Shown here: one piece after another, positions 12,695-23,300 of the stretch
How positions within the stretch are numbered: position 1 is the first letter of the stretch
Layout of the letters: the number at the start of each line of letters is the position of its first letter
Assembly (NCBI RefSeq): GCF_902459465.1
Contig: NC_047081.1
Coordinates: 11,003,857 to 11,067,856 of the forward strand
Direction: 5' to 3'
Length of the DNA stretch: 64,000 bases
DNA from: Asterias rubens
Lineage: Eukaryota; Echinodermata; Asteroidea; Forcipulatida; Asteriidae
Notes under the pieces: model-generated
The model's input: only the letters and a program-made list of their open reading frames with translations
Database searches by the model: none
Told to the model about the DNA's origin: nothing
Translations under genes and position numbers: made by a program

Positions 12695-14164
12695 GATGTC
12701 TGTTGATATGATTTGATTGGTCTGTGGATATCAAGATAGAAAATTGAGACATGTGGAAACAATAGCATGGATGAAGTCAGCTAATCCAACTAGGTAGGAG
12801 CGAATGCAGGATTCTGTATTTAGCTTTTCCTTTTTATAGATCGTTCAATCATTTTTTGAAAAAGGAATATTCCATTCATGACTCAGGTAAATAAGATACT
12901 ATTTTATTTGGATTCTATAATTTCATAATGAATGATTGAAAGAGTGGTGACAGGATACTTTTCTGCCAAACTGCCCGTAGCCGTAGGGAGTTAGGACTCA
13001 AGAGCCTTCAACTTTTTTATTTGGTAAGCTGAAAACACAGGTTCTAAGCGGGTCCTGATTGGGGCTAAATCGGGAAAATTGCGGTTTAAACCAACTAAAA
13101 TGTGTCCACTTTAGTCCCTACAATACAATCATGTAAGTATCTCCACCTCTCCTTGGAATTGCCTTTGGATATTTATAAAAAATAACAGGCCTACATTCCT
13201 AATTTGTAAGTTAAAAATATTCAATTGACGTTTTATCGTTTACTAAAAACTAAGCAGAGCGCAACCATTTTGGAATGATCCCTAAATCAAGTACGTTATC
13301 AATATCATGCCAAGCAAATCATTTGTGTCACTGTTATATTCCTTTTTGTAAAAATGAGAGAAATACAAAAGGTGGTGGCAGGATACGGAAAGTTTTCCAA
13401 ACCTTTAATTGGAAAAGTTACAGTATGGCACCACCACTTTTTTTAAATAGTATCTAATTTACTTGAAACAATGAGAATGGGATTGAGATACCTACCTTTA
13501 TCTAAGGCTTTTTGGGAAAAGTTTCCGTATGGCGCCACCACTATTTCATTGATATGAAATAATATAGTATCTAATTTACCTCAATGAGATATCCCTTTTT
13601 GTAAAAATGAGTGAAAAAGTGGTGGCGCCATACGGAAAGTTATCCGCTTTTTGTAAAAAAGAATGAGTGAAAAAGTGGTGGCACCACACACACAAAAATG
13701 ACACATGCCATAAAAAATAAGGAAAGTTATCCCTTTAATTTTAAACAGGGGGGAAACACAAGAATTACTCGATCAATGCAGGCAGCCAAAATTTAAATAA
13801 CGAAGTCAAAATGAACGATATAAAACAATAAGAAAGCCAACAGCACAAGTTGTGTTGTGCCACAACATGCGAGTGCCCCGCTGTCCGGAAACTGGACCCA
13901 CATCATTCGTGCGTACAAAGAAATCGCCTTTCACACTCGGTGCTCGGCAAGCGTCCACAACGGGGTGATTTTGTCAACCAATTTTCACTTCAATATACAC
14001 CCTTCCCGCCCTTAAAACCATGCATGTATAGACAAAAATTCATATTATCATTAATATTATATTAAACTTTGGTTTATTTCGATACAAACGTAAAATTTAC
14101 CAAAAATAACGTACACACCTATTTCCCCTCCCGGCTTCTTTCTTTTCAATTTCAGCGTGGCTTT
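12695..14164 (-). other. 5' region of the hnRNP gene (probable 5' UTR intron)
   Basis: No coding sequence was recognised. A splice acceptor just upstream of the start ATG (AG ending near 12722) implies an intron here and a non-coding first exon around 14.1-14.2 kb. The stretch 12880-13730 is crowded with copies of one palindromic MITE (GTGGTGGC...GATACGGAAAG). Confidence 0.45.
13514..13645. mobile_element. Palindromic MITE (TTTCCGTATGGCGCCACCAC family)
   Basis: GGAAAAGTTTCCGTATGGCG at the left is mirrored by CGCCATACGGAAAGTTATCC at the right. Around it, 13360-13510 and 13650-13690 hold degraded copies. Other copies are at 34656-34790, 35240-35383 and 32670-32720. Confidence 0.75.
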
Positions 14165-14664
14165 TTATTTTCGCAATGCGTTAAAAACCTCTATAGTGCG
14201 CATGCGCATATACCTCGACTCGTATGATCGGTAGTTTCCGGATTCTTTCGGGAAGAAATTGGCGCCAAGATGGTGCGCTACACTTTGAAGCGCATGAACT
14301 TTCCCCATGGCAACAAGAAACTTAATGCTCATTTCGGACAACTTAACTTTTTGATTTTTTTTTTTCGATTTGTATCGGATTGGTGCTTTTGCCAAAATTG
14401 ACTTCATGCTGACTTTCTTCATGGAACATCCCTCCACTTCCCATGCAAAGGCCTCCAACTTGAAAGCCTGGGGGGTGCAAATTACAAACACTCAGTTTTG
14501 TATCGCATTGTCTTCATTACCTTACATTTTTTTAAATGTGACACTCCATATCCAGCTCCAGCTACCATGGAGAAGTCATGCGCGATAGGTGTTCCTTTGA
14601 CTTCAGTGACGAGGGCGCTGTTTACAGCTTGTGAGGTCATTTTAATGCAATCGATGCCTTTCAA
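14165..14664 (-). other. Unresolved ORF pair upstream of the hnRNP gene
   Basis: Two overlapping minus-strand frames (14482-14664, ATG start, 60 aa; 14165-14491, TTG start, 108 aa) have protein-like stretches. A very short intron (about 60 nt, GTAAGG to CCCCCCAG) could join them. I recognise no family, and the length would be unusual for the intron sizes seen elsewhere in the window. This may instead be promoter-proximal sequence. Confidence 0.2.
14197..14208. promoter_or_regulatory. Perfect NRF-1-type site, probable hnRNP promoter
   Basis: TGCGCATGCGCA is a palindromic match to the NRF-1 consensus, common in CpG-type promoters of housekeeping genes. It lies 1.5 kb upstream of the hnRNP start codon, where a non-coding first exon is expected. 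Assignment to this promoter is inference. Confidence 0.45.
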
Positions 14665-15507
14665 AGAAACACTACCGGGACTCTTTTTCTAAAGCTTTCT
14701 ATACAAAGAAGTACCGAGACTATCTTGACACTGCCAGCAAATGTCTTTGAATACTAGCTGTACTTATGACCCTGTATATAAGAAAATATCTTTTAAAAAA
14801 TAAAGAAAAAATGTGACAAAAAGGAGTCCATACAACAGCAGTAATGTGAATTTAGCGTGAACTGCCTATTTTATTTCACAAACTCTAAAAGTGAAATGAC
14901 ACTTGACATGTTACAACTTCTTCTTAAAATAAAACATTTACATGCGTTATTTGAATGCAATCTTGTACCCCGAATGTTTTTTCTGAAAATGGTTATTATT
15001 GGTGAAGAGTGAAAACCTGGGCCAGAGCCGCTCAACTGAAAATTTGCTCAATAGTTATTCTCAGATTCATCAAAATTATGTCAGGTTTTTGTGTTTAAAC
15101 CTAATTCACAAGCCCTCTTTTGGCGACACTATATTTGTTTACCTATAGCCTTTCACCTGTTATTAGTTAAAACATCTTCTGGATAAAAATATCTATCTTA
15201 AGCAATGTGCTTAAAAATAATGATGTTACATTAGATAGACTTTTGAACATTGCTTTTAATTACATACTAAAATTAAAACAGTCTAGTGAACATCTTCATA
15301 CACCAAATTTATTGAATAATATTTTGTTTTTAAAATAATAGTCGGACATGTAAACAAAGCAACACCGTGCATACTTGATACATCGTCTTCACGAGATGAT
15401 CTAACGCCATCTTGGTCATATCTCCTGACCCATTCCCAAAGGACATTTACTCAAAGCATAACAGGGACCAGACTATTGTCAATGGTTAAGTAAAAAATCC
15501 AGGGCCC

Positions 15508-15887
15508 AATTTCACAATGCGTGTAAGCACAAATATAGGCCTATACTCTAGCAAAGAAAGGTGTTGTTTAACAGAAACAGGTTGCCAGCCAAAATTACAT
15601 TAAGTTAACATTGTTGTGACTGGTTCCCCACTCGATAAGTCTGTTTGTTTAGATGATCTTCCCATCAAGGGAACTCGACAAACTCCCACAAGGGGATATA
15701 AACACCAAGCTGGCAACAACCAATCTCACTCATACAAACATTGGTTTAACGTCTATGATTATGAATTGCACAAATCAAGAAATTGTGATTCAGTATCTAG
15801 ATGACAATATTTATTCTATTGTTTGTGCTGAGCAAAGATATTTTCCTGCAGTATTTATGCTAAACAGCTTTATGAGATAGGGCCCTA
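15508..15887. mobile_element. MITE with GGGCCCAATTTCA ends
   Basis: It starts GGGCCCAATTTCACAATG and ends CAGCTTTATGAGATAGGGCCC, an imperfect inversion. Inside is the family phrase about GCCAGCC...TTAACATTGTTGTGACTGG. Related copies are at 30838-31027 and 31185-31377, with fragments near 16735 and 22733. Confidence 0.55.
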
Positions 15888-16016
15888 GTCCTTTTTCCAA
15901 ACCTCGGCTTGGACTCTGTCACCAAGTTTGGAGCAGTGTACATTTTGTACGATTTTCAAACACCAAATAGAGTCCCTGAGACAGAGTCTAAGTCAAGGTT
16001 TGGAGAAAGGCCCCAT
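15888..16016. mobile_element. Palindromic MITE abutting the previous one
   Basis: CCTTTTTCCAAACCTCGGCT...GACTCTGTC is mirrored by GACAGAGTCTAAGTCAAGGT...GGAGAAAGG. There is no coding capacity. Confidence 0.6.
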
Positions 16017-16038
16017 TCCTGGGTGAAATCATTGACCT

Positions 16039-16433
16039 TTAAAGGCAGTGGACACTATTGGTAATTGCTCAAAATAATTATTGGCATAAAACCTTTCTTG
16101 GTGACGAGTAATGGGGAGAGGTTGATGGTAAAAACACTGTGAGAAACAGCTCCCTCTGAAGTGCCTTAAAACTGATAGTTTTCGAGATAGATGTAATTTT
16201 CCACGAATTTGATTTTGAGACCTCAGGTTTAGAACTTGAGGTCTCGGAATCAACCATCTAAACGCACGCAACTTCGTGTGACAAGGGTGTTTTTTTCTTT
16301 CATTGTTATTTTGCAACTTCGATGACCGATTGAGCTCAAATTTTCACAGGTTTGTTATTTTATGTATATGTTGAGATACACCAAATGTGAAGGCTAGTCT
16401 TTGACAATTACCAATAGTGTCCACTGCCTTTAA
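16039..16433 (+). mobile_element. TTAA-flanked MITE, 395 bp (GGCAGTGGACACTATTGG family), full length
   Basis: TTAAAGGCAGTGGACACTAT...TTGGTAATT at the left is matched by AATTACCAATAGTGTCCACT...GCCTTTAA at the right, with TTAA at both outer edges. An internal hairpin (TTGAGACCTCAGG...GAGGTCTCGGAATCAA) is near 16210-16250. Other copies are at 27006-27384, 50848-51192 and 61086-61578, with fragments at 38625-38782 and 43382-43490. Confidence 0.85.
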
Positions 16434-16959
16434 GTAATCAATACAAGAATCAGATTTCAGAGTGTAAATCTTATTCCCAAATTAAATATGTACAGCAACA
16501 ATTTTGGCATTTTAAATCCACTTTATGTGAAGGCTGGGTATCAAATTCAATGAAAAACTAAAAAATATTTCAAAAATGCAAAAGGGGGAAATCTGCTCAG
16601 AACTTTTTTTCGTCAGATACAATTTTTAAATAACAGCAACAACAACAACCCCTTGTGACACTGCCTCCTCCTGCATTCTTACTGCTTGACCTACATTTCA
16701 TAGAGCTGCTACTTTTCAAGCCGAAATTTAACTTAACAATTTCCTGCTTAGCCAAACTAAGCAGGAAACCAGTGAAGAACAGTTTGAGTAATAAAGTATT
16801 TTCACTGGTAACCTTGTCCTGGTAAGCCGTCGTTTTGTGGTAAGCTACTTTTTAGCTTAATTTTCAGATGTACGTGTATTGCATTAGATAGGTGGGAGGT
16901 TGGGGGTATGTTCAGTACTGACAGCTAATCACCTAGTCTTGGTACAAGGTGCTCCTTGT

Positions 16960-17140
16960 TTAACTTTCACGCACAGCGCAACCAACTCACCAATAGTGCC
17001 CGCTACCACCCAGCAAGAAATGGTCCAAGATGTTTCTCTTGGTGGTATCTCTACTAATGGTTCGAGTGCTATACCATAGGTTTGTGGCGGACGCTACTGT
17101 GTGAGTTGAATGAGCGGATGCGTGCAAGGTAAACGAGAAA
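16960..17140. repeat. Imperfect inverted repeat, about 50-bp arms
   Basis: TTTAACTTTCACGCACAGCG...CAACTCACC..AGTGCCCGC pairs with GCGGACGCTACTGTGTGAGT...GCGTGCAAGGTAAA. It is probably a decayed MITE. The phrase ACGTCTTGCA(G/C)CAAGAC nearby recurs at about 17711. Confidence 0.45.
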
Positions 17141-18790
17141 CGTCTTGCAGCAAGACTTTAAATCACCAAGATCTCTTAACAATCAATTGTTACAATTGCA
17201 CACTATTCTGCAGCATTTATCATGTCTTCCCTCACTGCAGAATTGCTCCACACTTTGATGCACATTAATTCTGTTAGTAAGTTAAATAGTATCCTTTAAC
17301 AATTTTGGTTTTACCCATAAATATCCTTTTAATGCCCGATTTATTTTAAGAAAAGATTTGGTCAATGAGAAAGAAATGAGCTGAATAAGTACAATGCCCA
17401 GGAGGTGCAGTGCATACTTCTGCTTTACTTTTTTTTTTTTCCCGATCATCTCATCGGGGCTGGTCTAAGTGCAAGACCTTGTTATTCACTATCACTCAAC
17501 TATATCATGATCCTGATCCACTTTTCCTCACCGCACACATTACTATAGAACGATAGCAGGCAAACTTCAAGATCACCACACTCAAAACATTCTTGCTGGC
17601 TGGATTGCAGCTTACAGAAACACCCTCTAACGGTGGAATACTTGCACAAGTTTAGCGTTGAGTGTACAGGGGCTATGGTATTGCCATAGAGGTTTTATTA
17701 ACTCAACATGAACGTCTTGCACCAAGACTACATAAGGACATGTTATTTGCTTCAACTCTGAAAGGCAAGGTGATATGAATTGCGTCTCATTGGATTTACT
17801 CACTAATAACAGTAGTAATCATACTTAAGCTATGGTAAACCGTTGTACAGTTTAAATCTAAGCGCAGACTCAACACTGTCTATCTAGTTTGGTTCCCTAA
17901 ATAATCAAGGTAATACCAGTGCCAAAACCTTGATACAGAAAAAGGGGCCAGCCTCTCTTTCTACAAGTCTAGCATTGGTCCCCAAAAAGAACATCCATAA
18001 TATATATTAATTGACATTTTGTTTCCTGAAACCTGACCTACTTATGGATTTAGAGTGATGAACAATGCCTATTAAGCCAGGGGTAAATTTCACAAGGATA
18101 GTCATAACTAAGAACTAGTATTAAACATATTTAGGGTCTTAACTCGTTGTGACATCCACCTCTGGTCTATTAGATTACAGTATCTTTCAGTGCGTCTGTA
18201 AGAGGACAAATAGTAATAATAATCATTTATAACCAGATTTGTATAGCGCCATTCCAACAAGATCACGGCGCTCAATATAGTGAGTCGTCATGAATAATTA
18301 AATTACTAGGCCCTACTGGAACCTGATGGCACCATCAAATGCTGAAAACTGATGTGGCTACAAACTAAACTTTAGCCTCAAAGCTTACTTCCATGATGGA
18401 GACCTGAGCCCAACTTCATTACTCTGCTAACCGTAAGCAAAGAATCAACGCTTATGTCCTTGCTTTTCAGAAAGTGTTATTCACGGGTTAGCAGGAAAGT
18501 TTTATATAGGATTTGAGGCATTGCATGGTGAGTTATCAATGTATATTTGGTTTGCGGTAACACCACGTGTGTATCTACTTGCCAGGTAGAGTTGTTCTTA
18601 GGGAACTGTCTTGCTTTATTCTACTGCCGTGGAGTAGATAATCGGAGGTTTGGGAGACTTCTCAGTTCTGAAAAGAACTGTCTTGCTTTTAACTATTACC
18701 AGGGCGGATGGTATAGAAATTAGACTGGACTACTACTTTAGCTTATAGGATCGTAATTAACTGTACTGCCGCGGAGTCAGTTCTGAAATT

Positions 18791-18831
18791 GGTCTCAACG
18801 TTTTCGACTAGCTTGCTCTAGTCATCGTCAG
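18791..18831 (-). ncRNA. Hammerhead-ribozyme-like core (Penelope-type retroelement terminus)
   Basis: Read on the minus strand: CTGACGA (18825-18831, fits CUGANGA), stem II GACTAG with AGCAAG loop and CTAGTC (18806-18823), GAAA (18802-18805), then CGT-TGAG-ACC as a minimal stem III with one mismatch. Penelope-like elements are known to carry hammerheads with very short stem III. Stem I and the cleavage dinucleotide are not convincing, so this copy is probably inactive. Similar sequence runs upstream (18660-18690, TTCTGAAAAGAACTGTC). Confidence 0.5.
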
Positions 18832-20339
18832 GAAAGTTTTACTTGTTAATGTGGGCATGCCTACTCCGCGTTACTCTGCATTCTTCGTTACACAGCTAAC
18901 GCAGAAACTCCCCACTTACTCAGTAAGTACAGAATGATGATTGTAAGGGCGAGGCAGTGTTTCCTCAAAAGGAAATCTGCGAGGGAAGTTTCTGTTTCTA
19001 ATGGAACATTTGAAGGAACGTTAAGACGATGACTAAGAAGTTCACTTCGCGCTAATGTGCAGCATAATCTAGGCTTAAACCTCTGTAATACAACAACTGT
19101 CTGATATAATGACGGAACTATTGCACACTCATAAAACCAATATTCAATAATAATAATAATAATAATAGTAGTAATACAGATAATATTTTATCAAGTGGTC
19201 ACCTAAAATACATAAATAGTTTTAACATAAATGTACTTACATCCAAATGAATTTTTAAAAAGGGATCACTTTTAATGTTAAATTATTCTAAAATGATAAT
19301 GCTATCATAATAAGTGGTAATTAATTTTGACTAAGGCTCGTGTGGCAAACATCACCGATAGTGTTTTTATTAGCCGCATTTAAAGACACACCATTTAGCT
19401 ACAAAACACAAACAACTGATTATGAGGAGCGCTAAAAGGTCCCCCGAGGTTTAATTGATGAAACACGGATCAAACCGCAATTCTAGGATGTGTAAAAAAT
19501 CCATTAATAGATCTTGAATGAATGAAAATGAACTTTAATCAAAAACATTTTGAGAGCATGTTTAACATTACATGTAGCTACCTTATTTTAAAAACTTTAT
19601 TAGCTTTTTCCAAAAATATTACATAATTTAATTTTTGGTCAAGGTTTTTTTTTCATATTAACCTAAGTGAAAGGCGACACAGTTCCAGTTCTTCATTTAA
19701 CAGTTCTTTAAACATTTGTGTTGAAACACTGCAACAAACTCGAATGAACATTTCTGTTTTCGCACTACACATGCTTGCGCTTGGAACTTCTGGGTTATAA
19801 ATATCTTCCCTTCCTAACTCAGCACCACTATATACATATATTAGTCATGATTACAAGACTTTCAATTCATTTCATTCGATTGGAGCCCCCCTACCTGTAA
19901 ACCAATGAATGAGGCCCTCTATGCGTTGACCCAAATGTTGTGCAGAATGGCAACAGAGGGCAGTACAACAGCAGTTATGTATATCAAGCAAGGTGAGTGA
20001 GTCTACGTTTAAACCAACAAGTTAGTCTACGTCGTGTATCTCTAACATAGCTTTCACAAACGCTTTACTCTTATCAGGGAAAATCTAGGAACAGGTTGGT
20101 GACATCTAAGATAGATTTTTAACATTGTATCTTTTAAGACTACTTCGCCTACCTACAGACTGGTGGACAAAGTATCAGGTATTACATTATTTAGCACAAG
20201 CAAGTGTTTAAGGGTGATAGTAAGTACATGGCATTCCTCACCCTGTATGTTAACGTACTGCGAATGAACAAGATCTGGTACCTGTACTTCTTGCTGACTC
20301 AATACCTTGATCTCTGCATTGATGTGTGGGTTTTGGCAC

Positions 20340-23300
20340 TCACATGTCGGGTAGCAGGCCAGTCTTATTGAGATGATCTGTGAGCTGTTTATACACTAAC
20401 AATTGGTCCTCCGCCTCCAGTTGGAAAATTTGCTGCACCAGTTTCTGGTAATGGGAAGATCTGGAGCCAAAAGTGAAATTATGTTAACCCTACATTTTGT
20501 TTTTTGTTACCCATATACACTGATGTGTGTTAGCACTGTATACTCAGTACCTTTGCAATTCTAGAGCAGTGTCAAACCAACTACACCACCGAGATTGCCC
20601 AGTGGCTAGAGGCAGTGAGAACACTATGTTAACCCTCTCGCTACCAAACTGTTTAAATTTTTAAAACAACCACTGGTTACTGCACTGTCTGACTGGTCAT
20701 GCGTGAGGCAAGTTATCTTACACAACAGCAGACATGTGGTCAGAGGACAACTCTATTTCCACCTGACAAAGACCCTAGGCTCTCTTGTAACCACTTGATT
20801 GTTTTAATCCTATATAAATATTAGATACACGTTCCACTGGTATTAAGCTGTGTTGTTACCAACCAGTGACCTCTGACACTCCAAATGGTATGGCGTGCCA
20901 AGAGGTAAACAGAATTAAAAGGCACACAAATGTTCATGTCACCACAAAACTAACCTGTAACAATTTCATTTCAAAAGTGGGCGCGTTTTATTTTTTAGAT
21001 ATTCCTGAATAAACCAGCGATTATGTCCTTGCAGAAATAGCTTACTTTTATTGTATGTTTCTTTATAATGTTGCCTATAATATATCAGCATTTTGTTGAC
21101 AAAAACCAACCTTTGACCCTACTTTGAAAGACAGAAACATTGACTTACTTGAGGAAGGTGTGTAGGTACACATACAAGAAGGATGCCATGAGAAATTGAC
21201 AGTCAAAACGGTCCATGATTCCTCCATGCCCTGGGATCACATCACCAAAGTCCTTCAAATATACAACCAAAATAAGGCACTTGTTTATCACCTTTTCCAA
21301 CAAAGCAGAACTTTCTGCAGATTCAGGGAGATTAAGCCGCTCTGTACTATACACAAAGCATTAAGCAAGCAAAACTTTCAAATTCAATTCAATTCAAAAT
21401 TGGTTTATTTTTATATAAAAATACAACACCAAATAAAAAGTCACAGACTAATGGCATTTGATTAACAACAAAATTACATCAAAAATATATGTACAAGAAT
21501 ACTATGTTAAATACAATATTAAAAATATTACTTGAGTTAAACAGACACACAGGAATTGAGAAAACATCATTAAAAAGGGTGGGGAAAATATTTGTGGACA
21601 CAAAATTAAAAAGAAACAAAGGCGAACTTGTAAGTGGGTCAAATCCTCTGGCAGGCAACCAACAGGTTCTGAAGGTCCAAATCTGGCATGATTCACCTGC
21701 CTCGGAAGTCTCTGATCTCCCAGGTACACAACCCTACTGGGGAGGCCCCGGAAGTTATTTCACCCCACACACAGTAACCAAAGCGAACGATCACATTGTC
21801 CCTACCTAGGTCCCTATTCAACTGGGTTTTGGTGGAACATTTCAACAATACCCAAGGGTTTTACCGCTTCCCGCTACTTCAGAGCAGGGTTGACTATTCC
21901 ATGGGGTATGCCCATTTCCTACGGTAGCTCAGGGGTATAGCAATCTAAGTGTGAAAGAGCTGGCCGCTGGGGAATAGAGTTGTGTGAATAGGGCTAGAGA
22001 ACAATGTCAGATGTTTTGACTTTGTCTGGTAACCTACCTTGATCTTGAAGGCTCTCTTGAATCCGCTTGCAAAGAATCCTCCGAAAGGACTGACCAGTGA
22101 CGCAAAGAGGCCAATCATAGCAGCATGTAAGTAAGCCGGCAGGGTGGTAAACGTCTCCCAGTGGATGCCAATCTGAAATATATAGAGATTCAATGAAAGT
22201 GAGAGAGTAAGGGAGAACGGAATTTTGGAAACCTCTTCGGGGGCCAACTTCACAAAGGGCCAAGATTGATCTTAACTGCAAATAAAGTCGGATGTCACTA
22301 TACAAATCTCTAAAGGAATACTTGCGATGAATTTTATTGCATAGTGAAATCGGCCCCTGGGTTTGTTAAACATAAGAACTGCATATTATTGTTATTATGT
22401 AGAAATGCAAGGAAGTAAGCAAACAAACGAACAACAACAAAATCAACAAGTTTAGAAGTTAAGCCTTACCTGGCCTAGAGCTGCCTGAACAACCATGGGT
22501 ACGTTGAACTCTCTTGGTTGGTACGTACTAGAAGGTTCACATTCCATCACAAACACACCTCGTTCCTCGTTAAACTGCAAAAAAAAAAATCATCATCAAC
22601 CCCCCTCAATTGTTGTTTGTTTATTATTAGTTATTTAGTTTTGTTGTTGTTGGCATTAGTATTACCAATCAGTGTTAGGTCGTTTCACTTTAAATATTAT
22701 TCTACAACTTAAGCGTCATTAATTAGTGTTTTGCTAAGCAAAAATGAGCAGAAAACCAGTCACAAACAGTACACGTTAATTGTATTGTGGCTGATAACCT
22801 TTTTCTACAAAGCATAATTTTTTTGACTTTAGCTACTTTTTGTCTTATAGCAACTCTATGCATCTGGGCCCGTTAAGACAAGTGCTTTAAGATGGCGGTA
22901 GGCAAAGCGCTACATACAATCTGTGTTTTATTATTGGTAAATTTTAACTAAGAGGGATTTGCTGTAAAACAAAGTGAAAACCTCTTTTGAGTAGCGTTAA
23001 TTCTGAAAAGAACCGGTGGTTCACGCCTCAACGTTTCGATCAATATGTTTTGATCGGGAGACCGCAAACCTCTTTTAGTTATACTTCAACTAGCAAAGTT
23101 TCAAATGCTACAGATTAATTGTACTCACCTCAGGTGGACAAATGAAGAATTCATATCTCTTCAAGAGACTGGCAAGCTGAGGAAACAGAGAGAAACAACA
23201 ATTAATATTTTCTAATGCTTCTATTTTCTGTATTCCTTTAACTCCAAATTGGTAAGACACTGCTCTAGAATGGGAGACTTTCTGGGACGATAGAGGGCAG

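Larger units (their letters stand above)
14850..20339 (-). other. Repeat-filled, ORF-poor region downstream of CDP-DAG synthase; possible long 3' UTR
   Basis: This follows the TGA stop at 20340-20342. The last minus-strand AATAAA candidate (plus TTTATT 14870-14875) would imply a 5.5-kb 3' UTR, but nearer sites could be used. No six-frame ORF above 60 codons exists from 16.3 to 21.1 kb. Contents: MITEs at 15508-16433, an imperfect inverted repeat at 16960-17140, AAT runs near 19146, and hammerhead-like sequence at 18791-18831. Confidence 0.4.
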
